Assembly (NCBI RefSeq): GCF_900155885.1
Contig: NZ_FTMB01000001.1
Span: 1,736,001 to 1,800,000, forward strand
Source: Rhizobium sp. RU20A
Lineage (GTDB): Bacteria > Pseudomonadota > Alphaproteobacteria > Rhizobiales > Rhizobiaceae
DNA length: 64,000 bases
Reading direction: 5' to 3'
Shown: piece after piece, positions 18,417 through 27,434 of the stretch
How the letters are laid out: every line of letters begins with the position of its first letter
Position numbering within the stretch: position 1 is the first letter of the stretch
The notes under the pieces: generated by a model
Told to the model about the DNA's origin: nothing
Databases searched by the model: none
Seen by the model: the letters and a program-made list of their open reading frames with translations, nothing else
Made by a program: the position numbers and the translations under genes

Positions 18417-20285
18417 ATGCCTGTCCAGCACCGTCCAGCCGCCCATTTCGACCGCCTCGCCATTCCCGCCGATGCCGGCGCAGCCAGAGCGAGCGAGAGC
18501 CTTGGCGAGCTTCCGGTCTGGAAGCTGACCGACCTCTATCCCTCGTCAACGTCACCGGAATTCACCAGTGACCTGAAAGCGGTGCGAAACGAGACGCTTG
18601 CCTTCGAGGCCCGATGGAAGGGCCATCTCGAAGCCGCGGCGGCCAAGACGGGCGACGAGGGGCTCGGCGCCGCCATCCGCGCCTTCGAGGCCATCGAAGA
18701 GCGCATGGGCCGCCTCGCCTCCTATGCTGGCCTCACCTATTTCTCCGACACGAGCGACCCGAAAAACGGCAAGCTCTACGGCGACGTGCAGGCGACGCTG
18801 ACGGACCTCGGTTCGCACCTCGTCTTCTTCTCACTGGAGTTGAACCGCATCGATGACGCTGTGATCAACGCCGCTTTCGGTACCGATGCGCTGCTCGCCC
18901 ACTACAAGCCTTGGGTGCTGGACCTGCGCCAGGACAAGCCCTTCCAGTTGGACGACAGGATTGAGCAGCTCTTCCTCGAAAAATCGATGACGGGCGCGGG
19001 TGCCTTCAACCGACTGTTCGACGAGACCATGGCGGCCCTGCGCTACACGATCGACGGCGAGGAGTTGCCCCTTGAAGTGGCGCTGAACCAGCTGCAGGAT
19101 CCGGACCCGGAGGCTCGCCGCAAGGCCGCCGAGGCGCTTGCCAAAACCTTCCGCGACAATATCCGCACCTTCACGCTGATCACCAACACGCTCGCCAAGG
19201 ACAAGGAAATTTCCGACCGCTGGCGTGGTTTCGAGGACATTGCCGACAGCCGGCACCTTGCCAACCGGGTCGAGCGCGAAGTGGTCGATGCGCTGGCAGC
19301 GGCCGTACGCGAGGCCTATCCGCGCCTTTCGCACCGCTACTATGCGATGAAGGCCCGCTGGCTCGGCATGGAGAGAATGGACTACTGGGACCGCAACGCG
19401 CCGCTCCCGGAAACGCCGAACGCGCTGATCGCCTGGCCGGAGGCGAAGAAGACCGTGCTCGACGCCTATAGCGGCTTCGCCCCCGAGATGGCCGCCATTG
19501 CGGGCCGGTTCTTCGAGGAAGGCTGGATCGATGCGCCGGTACGCCCCGGCAAGGCGCCCGGCGCCTTCGCCCACCCGACCGTGCCCTCCGCCCACCCCTA
19601 TGTTCTGCTCAACTATATGGGCAAGCCGCGCGACGTGATGACGCTTGCCCACGAACTCGGCCATGGCGTGCATCAGGTTCTGGCCGGCGCGCAGGGCGCG
19701 CTGATGGCCTCCACGCCATTGACGCTCGCCGAAACGGCCTCCGTCTTCGGCGAGATGCTGACCTTCCGCGCCCTTCTCGACCGCACCACGGACAAGCGCG
19801 AGCGCAAGGCCATGCTTGCCCAGAAGGTGGAGGACATGATCAACACGGTCGTGCGCCAGATCGCCTTCTATGAATTCGAGCGCAAGGTACACACGGCCCG
19901 CCGGGAGGGCGAACTGACGGCCGACGATATCGGTCAGCTCTGGCTCTCCGTGCAGGAGGAAAGCCTCGGACCGGCCATTCGCATTTCCGAGGGGTACGAG
20001 ACCTACTGGGCCTACATCCCCCACTTCATCCACTCGCCCTTCTACGTCTATGCCTATGCCTTCGGCGACTGCCTCGTGAACTCGCTCTACGCCGTCTACC
20101 AGAAGGCCGAGAGCGGCTTCCAGGACAAGTATTTCGACCTCTTGAAGGCCGGCGGCACCAAGCACCATTCCGAGCTTCTGGCTCCCTTTGGCCTTGACGC
20201 CACCGATCCGTCGTTCTGGGCCAAGGGATTGTCGATGATCGAAGGGCTCATCGACGAGCTGGAAGCGCTAGATAAGGCAGCCTGA
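18417..20285 (+). CDS. pepF: M3-family oligoendopeptidase F
   Basis: A 622-residue cytoplasmic zinc endopeptidase that degrades oligopeptides. The zinc signature HELGH is at residues 412-416 (LAHELGHGVHQVLAG), with the downstream Glu in LTLAETASVFGEM as third ligand. Length and C-terminal helices match the PepF/M3B family. I start at the ATG 18417. The frame is open from 18318, but that part overlaps the promoter region of the divergent regulator. pabB follows 16 bp later. Confidence 0.93.
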   Translation: MPVQHRPAAHFDRLAIPADAGAARASESLGELPVWKLTDLYPSSTSPEFTSDLKAVRNETLAFEARWKGHLEAAAAKTGDEGLGAAIRAFEAIEERMGRLASYAGLTYFSDTSDPKNGKLYGDVQATLTDLGSHLVFFSLELNRIDDAVINAAFGTDALLAHYKPWVLDLRQDKPFQLDDRIEQLFLEKSMTGAGAFNRLFDETMAALRYTIDGEELPLEVALNQLQDPDPEARRKAAEALAKTFRDNIRTFTLITNTLAKDKEISDRWRGFEDIADSRHLANRVEREVVDALAAAVREAYPRLSHRYYAMKARWLGMERMDYWDRNAPLPETPNALIAWPEAKKTVLDAYSGFAPEMAAIAGRFFEEGWIDAPVRPGKAPGAFAHPTVPSAHPYVLLNYMGKPRDVMTLAHELGHGVHQVLAGAQGALMASTPLTLAETASVFGEMLTFRALLDRTTDKRERKAMLAQKVEDMINTVVRQIAFYEFERKVHTARREGELTADDIGQLWLSVQEESLGPAIRISEGYETYWAYIPHFIHSPFYVYAYAFGDCLVNSLYAVYQKAESGFQDKYFDLLKAGGTKHHSELLAPFGLDATDPSFWAKGLSMIEGLIDELEALDKAA

Positions 20286-20301
20286 ACAGAGTTACATTTC
20301 G

Positions 20302-21462
20302 ATGGGTGACCATGCCCCTTACGCGCTTTTCCGCGACGACCGCGCGGGAAAGAGCCTTGTCTTTGCCGATCCCGACGATCTCGTCATCGCCCGGACGGCG
20401 GCTGCGGTGCGCCCGGCGCTCGCCCGCATCGAAGCGGCGCGGCAGGCCGGCAAGTGGGTGGCGGGTTACATGTCCTACGAGGCCGGCTTCGTCTTCGAGG
20501 AGAAGCTCTCCCCGCTGATCGAGGACGAACGGCAAACACCCCTGATCGCCATGGGCATCTTCGATGCGCCGGCCAAAGACGATCATCCGCATGCAGCCGC
20601 CCCCTCGAACATCCCCAACGCACCCTTCCTGACACAGGCCCGCGCGGCCTGGGACCTCGACACCTACCGCGACCGCTTCGAGCGGCTGCACCAGCATCTG
20701 CGCAAGGGCGATTGCTATCAGGCCAACCTCACCATGCCCATCGAAGCCGAATGGAGCGGTGACCCGCGCGCTGCCTTCTGGTCGCTGGTCGGGCGCCAGC
20801 CGGTGCATTACGGCGCGCTGATCGATCTCGGCGGCCCGGTCATCCTGTCGCGTTCGCCGGAACTGTTCTTCTCCGTCGATGCCGACGGCTGGCTGGAAAC
20901 GCGGCCGATGAAGGGCACCGCCCCACGCGGCGCTTCCCCGCAGGAGGATGAGGCGATCATCGCCGCCATGCTGGGCGATGAAAAGACGCAGGCCGAGAAC
21001 CGCATGATCGTTGATCTCCTGCGCAACGATGTCTCCGTCATTTCGCAGGTCGGCACGCTCTCCGTCCCGAAGCTCTTCGCCATCGAGACCTATCCGACCG
21101 TGCACCAGATGGTGAGCTACGTGCGCGCCAAGCTGAGACGCGAGATCGGTCTTCCGGAAATTCTGGCCGCGCTGTTCCCCTGCGGTTCCGTCACCGGCGC
21201 GCCGAAAATGTGGGCCATGCGCATCCTGCACGGCCTCGAGGCCGGCCCGCGCGACGTCTATTGCGGCGCCATCGGCTGGTGCGATCCGGCCGGGCCGATG
21301 CGTTTTTCCGTTGCCATCCGCACCATCTCCCTGTTCAATCACGGCCGCGCGGTCTTCAATGTCGGCGGCGGCATCGTCTTCGATTCGAAGGCGGAGGACG
21401 AGTATGAGGAATGCCTGCTGAAGGCGCGGTTTGCCGTGGGTGATCAATGGATTTCTCGCTGA
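20302..21462 (+). CDS. pabB: Aminodeoxychorismate synthase component I
   Basis: A 386-residue chorismate-binding enzyme that adds ammonia to chorismate, giving 4-amino-4-deoxychorismate for p-aminobenzoate and folate. Conserved elements are KGDCYQANLTM near 133-143, MKGTAPRG near 203-210, MIVDLLRNDV near 235-244, and PCGSVTGAPK near 293-302. Those elements form the chorismate site. It overlaps pabC by 16 bp. The glutaminase partner PabA is not in the window. Confidence 0.93.
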   Translation: MGDHAPYALFRDDRAGKSLVFADPDDLVIARTAAAVRPALARIEAARQAGKWVAGYMSYEAGFVFEEKLSPLIEDERQTPLIAMGIFDAPAKDDHPHAAAPSNIPNAPFLTQARAAWDLDTYRDRFERLHQHLRKGDCYQANLTMPIEAEWSGDPRAAFWSLVGRQPVHYGALIDLGGPVILSRSPELFFSVDADGWLETRPMKGTAPRGASPQEDEAIIAAMLGDEKTQAENRMIVDLLRNDVSVISQVGTLSVPKLFAIETYPTVHQMVSYVRAKLRREIGLPEILAALFPCGSVTGAPKMWAMRILHGLEAGPRDVYCGAIGWCDPAGPMRFSVAIRTISLFNHGRAVFNVGGGIVFDSKAEDEYEECLLKARFAVGDQWISR

Positions 21463-22067
21463 TCGAGACGATGCGCTGGCAGCCGGGCGACGGGTTCGTG
21501 CGTCTCGACCAGCATCTGCGACGCCTGACGCGTTCGGCCGATGCGCTGGGCTTCCGCCAGCCAAAGGATCCGAAGAAGCAGCTTGCCGAGGCCGTCTCCG
21601 GCGAGACGCCGCTGCGCGTGCGGCTGGTCTCCAGCTTCCGCGGCAAGGTGGAGATCTCGACCACGCCCTTCGAGCCGCTGGCCGAGGAGACGGTCTGGCG
21701 CCTGAAAGTCGCCAAGACCCGCATGCCCTCCGAAGACGCGCTCTACCGCCACAAGACCTCGCGCCGTGATCTTTACGAGGCCGCCCGCGCCGAATTCACC
21801 AAGGAGGAGGCCGACGAGGTCATCCTGCTCAACGAGCGCGACGAGGTCTGCGAAGGCACGATCACCAACATCTTCGCCGAGGATACCGACGGCATGCTGG
21901 TAACCCCGCCCCTGACCAGCGGCCTGCTGCCCGGCGTGTTGCGTGCCGACCTCATCCGCGAGCGCAAGGCCCGCAGCGGCGTGCTCTCGCTCGCCAAGCT
22001 GAAGAGCCGGCCGCTCTACGTCGGCAATTCCCTGCGCGGCCTCATCCGCGCCGAACTGGTGGATTGA
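21447..22067 (+). CDS. pabC: Class IV aminotransferase, probable aminodeoxychorismate lyase
   Basis: A 206-residue PLP fold-type IV protein. PabC releases pyruvate from aminodeoxychorismate to give p-aminobenzoate. The likely PLP Lys is in LYRHKTSRRDLYE near residues 99-111, followed by NERDEVCEGTITNIF with the conserved Glu near 137. It is shorter than E. coli PabC (about 270), but this compact form is common in alphaproteobacteria. Overlap with pabB supports the assignment. A DUF3445 gene follows after 4 bp. Confidence 0.85.
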   Translation: MDFSLIETMRWQPGDGFVRLDQHLRRLTRSADALGFRQPKDPKKQLAEAVSGETPLRVRLVSSFRGKVEISTTPFEPLAEETVWRLKVAKTRMPSEDALYRHKTSRRDLYEAARAEFTKEEADEVILLNERDEVCEGTITNIFAEDTDGMLVTPPLTSGLLPGVLRADLIRERKARSGVLSLAKLKSRPLYVGNSLRGLIRAELVD

Positions 22068-22071
22068 CGCG

Positions 22072-22986
22072 GTGGAGGACGCCGCGCAAGGCGCGCGCCA
22101 TCGCCCCACCCACACGCCCTATGACGGACGCTCGCAGGCCTTCACCATAGGGCTGCGGCAGATCGAGCCAGAGGCATGGCTCACGCCGGACGCGGAACTC
22201 TCCGCCTACCTTGCCGAAAAGCGCCGCCTGCTCGCCACTTGTCGCGAGACGGTGCTGCTGGTCGAGGAGGCCAGCTTGCCGGCCCAGCGCGAGCTTCTGG
22301 ATTGGCTGGCAAGCCATCTCGAAGCCCACCATGGCGGCACACATCGCCGCGAGGGCGACCGTATCCACGTGGCCGGAGAGACGGTCGATCTCGGCACCGA
22401 TCCGCCGATCCTCGCGGCCGGCCTGCTGGTCCAGGAAGACTTCGCCATCATGAGCCCCTCGCCGGAGGGCTGGCGGCTGACGGCGGCCTTCATCGCCTTC
22501 CCCTCGTCCTGGTCGCTGCCGGAAAAATTCGGCCGCACCATGGACGAGATCCACGAACCCGTGCCCGGCTTCGGTGCCGGCACGCGCAATGCCGACCTCG
22601 TCAACCGCATGTTCGACCGCCTGCCCGCCGACCGCATCGTCGAGCGCTTCAACTGGAGCATCAACGAGACGGGCGCGCTCCACACGCCAAAGACCAAGGC
22701 CGAGAGCGAGGCGGCCCTGCCGAGACCCTTCGAGCGCGACCGCACCTTCATCCGCATCGAGCGCCAGACACTGCGCCGCCTGCCGCGATCGGGCGCCCTG
22801 GTCTTTTCCATCCGCATCCACGCCGACCCGTTCGACATTCTGGAGCGCGCGCCGGACGCACCGGCGCTGGCCTTGAGCTTCATGCGCGAACTGGAAGGTC
22901 TGAGCCTGCCGGAAGCCGCCTACAAGGGGCTGGCCAGCCGTCGCGCGGGTCTGGTCGACGCACTGAAAAGAATAGCCGGCGAATAA
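22072..22986 (+). CDS. DUF3445 protein, heme-dependent oxidative N-demethylase alpha-subunit-like
   Basis: A 304-residue protein of the DUF3445 family, whose characterised member is the heme-binding alpha subunit of a dimethylamine N-demethylase. Family features are the AWLTPDAELSAYLAEKRRLL segment near residues 35-54, AFIAFPSSWSLPEKFG near 140-155, IHEPVPGF near 162-169, and RIERQTLRRLPRSGALVFSI near 227-246. The start is a GTG 4 bp after pabC. The other demethylase subunits are not in the window, so activity may differ. Placement in a p-aminobenzoate operon hints at a folate or one-carbon link. Confidence 0.8.
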   Translation: MEDAAQGARHRPTHTPYDGRSQAFTIGLRQIEPEAWLTPDAELSAYLAEKRRLLATCRETVLLVEEASLPAQRELLDWLASHLEAHHGGTHRREGDRIHVAGETVDLGTDPPILAAGLLVQEDFAIMSPSPEGWRLTAAFIAFPSSWSLPEKFGRTMDEIHEPVPGFGAGTRNADLVNRMFDRLPADRIVERFNWSINETGALHTPKTKAESEAALPRPFERDRTFIRIERQTLRRLPRSGALVFSIRIHADPFDILERAPDAPALALSFMRELEGLSLPEAAYKGLASRRAGLVDALKRIAGE

Positions 22987-23139
22987 AACGGACGCTTCCG
23001 GACGCCGCTTTTCAGGGGGCCTTGACCCCCGGCCTCTTTCTTGTGACATAAAACTGTGCTCTAGGGCCTGCAATTTCGCGGGCAACCGGATAGGGCTATG
23101 CCACCGGCTGGCGGAAAAAATTTCAGGAGAGAAGGCAAA

Positions 23140-24591
23140 ATGTCAGACAGCAATTACCCGGTTTACGGCCAAATCACCGGCCCGATCGTCATGATCGGTT
23201 TCGGTTCGATCGGTCGCGGCACTCTGCCGCTGATCGACCGCCATTTCTCGTATGACCGGAACCGGCTGATCGTCATCGAGCCGCGTGAAGACGCTGCCAA
23301 TGCCGAAATCTTCGCAAAGTATGGCGTGCGCCACATCAAGTCGCATGTCACGAAGGAAAACTACAAGGAACTGCTGAAGCCGCTCCTGAAGGAAGGCGGC
23401 GGCCAGGCCTTCTGCGTCAACCTGTCGGTCGATACCGGCTCGGTCGACCTGATGAAGCTGTGCCGCAAGCATGACGCCCTCTACATCGACACGGTCGTCG
23501 AACCCTGGCTCGGCTTCTATTTCGACAAGAACATGAAGAACTCCGAGCGCACCAACTACGCGCTGCGCGAAACCCTGCGCAAGGAGAAGGAAAAGAACCC
23601 GGGCGGCGCAACGGCCGTTTCGACCTGCGGCGCAAACCCCGGCATGGTCTCCTGGTTCGTCAAGCAGGCGCTCGTCAACCTTGCCAAAGACACCGGCCTC
23701 GAGATCGAGACCCCCGCGCAGGAAGACCGCGAAGCCTGGGCCAAGCTGATGAAGAAGCTTGGCGTCAAGGGTGTCCACATTGCCGAGCGCGACACCCAGC
23801 GCACCAAGAACCCGAAGCCGTTCAACGTCTTCTGGAACACCTGGTCCGTCGAAGGCTTCATCTCCGAAGGTCTGCAGCCGGCCGAACTCGGCTGGGGCAC
23901 CCATGAAAAGTGGATGCCGAAGAACGCCAAGAAGCACAAGAAGGGCTGCCAAGCCGCCATCTACCTCGAACAGCCGGGCGCCAACACGCGCGTTCGCACC
24001 TGGTGCCCGACCCCTGGTCCGCAGTACGGCTTCCTCGTCACGCACAATGAATCGATCTCGATCGCCGACTACTTCACGGTCCGCGACAAGGACGGCGACG
24101 TGACCTTCCGTCCGACCTGCCACTACGCCTACCATCCCGCCAACGACGCCGTGCTTTCGCTGCACGAAATGTTCGGCAATGGCGGCACGCCGCAGCCGGT
24201 GCTGCACGTTCTGGATGAGCATGAACTGGTCGACGGCATCGACGAACTCGGCGTGCTGCTCTACGGCCACGACAAGAACGCCTACTGGTACGGCTCGCGC
24301 CTGTCGCTCGAAGAAACCCGCCGCATCGCGCCCTACCAGAACGCGACCGGTCTGCAGGTAACCTCGGCCGTTCTCGCCGGCATGGTCTGGGCCTTCGAAA
24401 ACCCGACGGCCGGCATCGTCGAGGCAGACGAGATGGACTTCCAGCGCTGCCTGGAAGTGCAGTCGCCCTACCTCGGCCCGATCGAAGGCCACTACACTGA
24501 CTGGACGCCGCTCGACGGCCGCCCGGGCCTTTTCCCGGAAGACCTGGACGAAAGCGATCCCTGGCAGTTCCGCAACATCCTCGTTCGCTGA
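23140..24591 (+). CDS. hss: Homospermidine synthase
   Basis: A 483-residue NAD-dependent enzyme that condenses two putrescine molecules, or putrescine and spermidine, into homospermidine, the characteristic polyamine of rhizobia. The N-terminal Rossmann motif is MIGFGSIGRGTLP near residues 18-30. The long conserved middle (STCGANPGMVSWF near 165-177, WNTWSVEGFISEG near 232-244) matches the family closely. AGGAGAGAAGG precedes the ATG. A strong terminator follows. It looks monocistronic. Confidence 0.96.
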   Translation: MSDSNYPVYGQITGPIVMIGFGSIGRGTLPLIDRHFSYDRNRLIVIEPREDAANAEIFAKYGVRHIKSHVTKENYKELLKPLLKEGGGQAFCVNLSVDTGSVDLMKLCRKHDALYIDTVVEPWLGFYFDKNMKNSERTNYALRETLRKEKEKNPGGATAVSTCGANPGMVSWFVKQALVNLAKDTGLEIETPAQEDREAWAKLMKKLGVKGVHIAERDTQRTKNPKPFNVFWNTWSVEGFISEGLQPAELGWGTHEKWMPKNAKKHKKGCQAAIYLEQPGANTRVRTWCPTPGPQYGFLVTHNESISIADYFTVRDKDGDVTFRPTCHYAYHPANDAVLSLHEMFGNGGTPQPVLHVLDEHELVDGIDELGVLLYGHDKNAYWYGSRLSLEETRRIAPYQNATGLQVTSAVLAGMVWAFENPTAGIVEADEMDFQRCLEVQSPYLGPIEGHYTDWTPLDGRPGLFPEDLDESDPWQFRNILVR

Positions 24592-24612
24592 TCCGCGAAC
24601 ATCGAAAAGAGG

Positions 24613-24638
24613 GGCCCGGTCGCAAGCCGGGCCTTTTT
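24613..24638 (+). terminator. Intrinsic terminator of hss
   Basis: GGCCCGG (24613-24619), 7-nt loop, CCGGGCC (24627-24633), then TTTTT. It lies about 22 bp after the stop. Confidence 0.92.
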
Positions 24639-24778
24639 CATGCCGTGTCATGGAAGCCGCAGGGGCGCGAAAACGACGTGGCACCGGCTGCCATCGCGAC
24701 GGCCAAGCGCTTGCCTTGCCTCAGGAATCCGGGCATGCTGACGTCCAAGTCAATGCTCATCCCCGCGGGAGACACACC

Positions 24779-25150
24779 ATGCACATCCGCACGCCCCTCA
24801 TTCTTGCAGCGATCGCCGCAACCCTGTCGGCCTGCCAGTCCGAGCCGCGGGAAAGCTACCGTCCCATGCCGGTGGCACAGCAGCGCATCGGCGTCGACGG
24901 CGCCTGGAGCGATCCGAACGGCATCGTCTCGACCTTCACCGCAGGCACCTTCTCGACCCGCACGACGGACACCAACCAGCTTCTGGCGACCGGCACCTAC
25001 ATCAACGTGACCGACAAACTCGTCGAGATCAGCATGACCTCGCTGGTGCGCAACACGCAGCAGAAGGTCAATTGCGCGCTGGTGACCCCAAGCCAGCTCA
25101 ACTGCACGACGGACAAGGGCGCGCAGTTCTCGCTTCAGCGCCGCGCCTGA
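24779..25150 (+). CDS. omp10: Omp10-like outer-membrane lipoprotein
   Basis: A 123-residue lipoprotein. A signal peptide ends in a lipobox (LSAC, lipidated Cys about residue 19). The mature part contains GAWSDPNGIVSTFTAGTF, TRTTDTNQLLATG, and KVNCALVTPSQLNC with two Cys. This pattern agrees with what I remember of Brucella Omp10, a surface lipoprotein found across the Rhizobiales. GGGAG sits 8 nt upstream of the ATG. Function is unknown. Confidence 0.85.
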   Translation: MHIRTPLILAAIAATLSACQSEPRESYRPMPVAQQRIGVDGAWSDPNGIVSTFTAGTFSTRTTDTNQLLATGTYINVTDKLVEISMTSLVRNTQQKVNCALVTPSQLNCTTDKGAQFSLQRRA

Positions 25151-25294
25151 GGGTGCACGCAGACGGAAAGGCATCGGAAACGACTGACCGCAGCGCAACG
25201 CGGCCTGTTCTCGTTAAAAGCTGCATGCAGGCGGCGTCTTTTCCCTTGAAGTTGTCGTAGCGGAATGGAAACATCCAGCGTGTCTGACGGCTTA

Positions 25295-25320
25295 CGCGAT
25301 GTCTTTTGCAGGACATCGCG
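25295..25320. repeat. 9-bp perfect hairpin in the leader of the 5'-nucleotidase gene
   Basis: CGCGATGTC (25295-25303), 8-nt loop, GACATCGCG (25312-25320). It ends about 12 nt before the GGAGAAG ribosome site of the gene at 25343. It has no T-run and so is not a terminator. It may be an RNA leader structure or an operator. Confidence 0.45.
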
Positions 25321-25342
25321 ACACTTTCACTGGAGAAGATGG

Positions 25343-27265
25343 ATGAACCGACCTTTTCGCGCAGGCCTCTTTAGCGCTCTCCTGCTGGCTCTTTCCAGTG
25401 GAACCGCACTTGCCAATTATGAACTCAACATCCTGCACATCAACGATGTTCATTCGCGCATCGAGGCCATCAACCGCTTCGATTCCACCTGCACGCCGGA
25501 GGAAGCGAGCAAGAACGAGTGCTTTGGCGGCCTGGCACGCGTGAAGAGTGCCATCGATGCGGCCCGCAAGGCGATCCTTGATGCCAACGGCAACGTGCTG
25601 GTTCTGAATGCCGGCGACGAATTCCAGGGCTCGCTTTTCTACACGACCTACAAGAGCGGCCCGATCGCCGAATTTGCCAACGCAATCGGCTACGATGCCA
25701 TGGCTGTCGGCAACCACGAGTTTGATGACGGCCAGCCCGAGCTCGTCAAGTTCCTCAATGCGCTGAAGATACCGCTTTTGTCCGGCAATACGATTGCTGC
25801 AGCCGACACGCCGATCGCCGGCCGCATCCCCGGATACATCGTCAAGGAAATCGGCGGCCAGAAGATCGGCATCGTTTCCGTCCTCGCCACCGATACGGGC
25901 GAAACATCTTCGCCGGGCAAAGGCGTGACCTTCGAGGACGAGATCAAGTACCTTAAGGAAACCGTTCCGAAAATCGAGGCGGAAGGCGTCAACAAGATCG
26001 TACTCCTTTCCCATGTCGGCTACCCGCGCGACAAGGAAATCGCCCCTGCGGTTGACGGCATCGACGTCATCGTCGGCGGCCACAGCCACACGCTGCTCTC
26101 CTCCACGGACGAGAAAGCCGCCGGCCCCTATCCGACACTCGTCAAGAACCCCTCGGGCACCGATGTTCCGATCGTCCAGGCCTATGCCTATTCCAAATAC
26201 CTTGGCGAGTTGAAGGTCACCTTCGACGATGCCGGCAAGGTCATCTCCGCCGAAGGCGCACCGAAGCTGCTCGACAGTTCCGTTCCGGAAGATGCAAGTT
26301 TCAAGGCCCGCATCGCCGAACTCGGCGCGCCGATCGAAGAGCTGAAACAGAAGGAAATCTCCGAGGCGACCGACATCATCGACGGCAATCGCGATACCTG
26401 CCGCGTCAAGGAATGCTCGATGGGCAATCTGGTTGCCGATGCGCTCGTCGATCGCGTCAAGGACCAGGGCATCACCATCGCCATCCAGAATGGCGGCGGC
26501 CTGCGTGCCTCCATCGACAAGGGCGTCATCACCATGGGGGAAGTGCTGACGGTTCTGCCGTTCCAGAACTCCGTCGCCACCTTCCAGCTCAAGGGTTCGG
26601 ATGTCGTCGCCGCACTCGAAAACGGCCTCAGCAAGATCGAGGAAGCGGCCGGGCGTTTCCCGCAGGTTTCCGGCCTGAAATACACCTTCGACCCGTCCAG
26701 GCCCGCCGGCAGCCGCATTGTCTCCGTCGAGGTCAAGGAAGGCCGCGCCTTCGTGGCGCTCGACCCGGAGAAGACCTACGGCGTCGTCTCCAACAACTAC
26801 ATGCGCGCGGGCGGCGACGGCTACAAGGTCTTCGCGACCAACGGCCTGAACGCCTACGACTTCGGTCCGAGCCTCGAAGATACGGTTGCCGCCTATCTTG
26901 AGAAGAACCGCCCCTACACGCCCTTCACCGATGGCCGCATTACCGAGGTGGCCGCGCCGGCAACGGAAACCGCGCCTGCAGCAACGGAAGGTGCTGCCAA
27001 GGCCGTAGAACCGACCCCGGCACCGGCCGCCACCGAGACGGCTGCCACGCCGGCGGAGACGGTTCCGGCTGCCACGACGACGACGGAGCCGGCCGCTGCG
27101 CCCGTCACCGGGAGCCACCGCATCGTTCCCGGCGACACGCTGTGGGATCTCGCTGCCAAGGCCTATGGCGATGCCCTCGAGTGGAAGACGATCTCCGAAG
27201 CCAACGGCAATCCGCACCCGCGCGCGTTGACCATTGGCAAGGAACTGGTCATCCCCGCCAAGTAA
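25343..27265 (+). CDS. Periplasmic 5'-nucleotidase / 2',3'-cyclic phosphodiesterase with C-terminal LysM
   Basis: A 640-residue exported bifunctional metallophosphatase that hydrolyses nucleotides outside the inner membrane. A signal peptide (residues 1-25) precedes the calcineurin-like domain with HINDVHSR (about 32-39), NAGDEFQGS, AVGNHEFDDG and GGHSHTLL metal motifs. A 5'-nucleotidase C-terminal domain follows with QNGGGLRASI and NNYMRAGGDGY. A Thr/Ala/Pro-rich linker (about 535-590) leads to a LysM peptidoglycan-binding domain (VPGDTLWDLAAKAYG) at the end. The LysM would tether the enzyme to the wall. GGAGAAG precedes the ATG. Confidence 0.92.
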   Translation: MNRPFRAGLFSALLLALSSGTALANYELNILHINDVHSRIEAINRFDSTCTPEEASKNECFGGLARVKSAIDAARKAILDANGNVLVLNAGDEFQGSLFYTTYKSGPIAEFANAIGYDAMAVGNHEFDDGQPELVKFLNALKIPLLSGNTIAAADTPIAGRIPGYIVKEIGGQKIGIVSVLATDTGETSSPGKGVTFEDEIKYLKETVPKIEAEGVNKIVLLSHVGYPRDKEIAPAVDGIDVIVGGHSHTLLSSTDEKAAGPYPTLVKNPSGTDVPIVQAYAYSKYLGELKVTFDDAGKVISAEGAPKLLDSSVPEDASFKARIAELGAPIEELKQKEISEATDIIDGNRDTCRVKECSMGNLVADALVDRVKDQGITIAIQNGGGLRASIDKGVITMGEVLTVLPFQNSVATFQLKGSDVVAALENGLSKIEEAAGRFPQVSGLKYTFDPSRPAGSRIVSVEVKEGRAFVALDPEKTYGVVSNNYMRAGGDGYKVFATNGLNAYDFGPSLEDTVAAYLEKNRPYTPFTDGRITEVAAPATETAPAATEGAAKAVEPTPAPAATETAATPAETVPAATTTTEPAAAPVTGSHRIVPGDTLWDLAAKAYGDALEWKTISEANGNPHPRALTIGKELVIPAK

Positions 27266-27306
27266 GCGGATCGACCAACCGCGACCGATTGGCCGCAGGG
27301 CATTGC

Positions 27307-27340
27307 GGCGGCCCGGACTTTCTCCGGGCCGCCGTTTATT
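27307..27340 (+). terminator. Intrinsic terminator after the 5'-nucleotidase gene
   Basis: GGCGGCCCGG (27307-27316) pairs with CCGGGCCGCC (27324-27333) around a 7-nt loop, then GTTTATTTT. Confidence 0.92.
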
Positions 27341-27434
27341 TTATGGATGGGCCGTGAACCGTGCCGAGCGGATGCCGTATAGGCCCGCAGTGGACTGAAG
27401 ATGCAGGGCCGGCAAGACGGCCGAGACAGGACTG

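Noticed and set aside
18831..20168. 445-codon minus-strand frame opposite pepF
   Set aside because: A shadow frame. The M3 peptidase on the plus strand has HELGH and the full family length.
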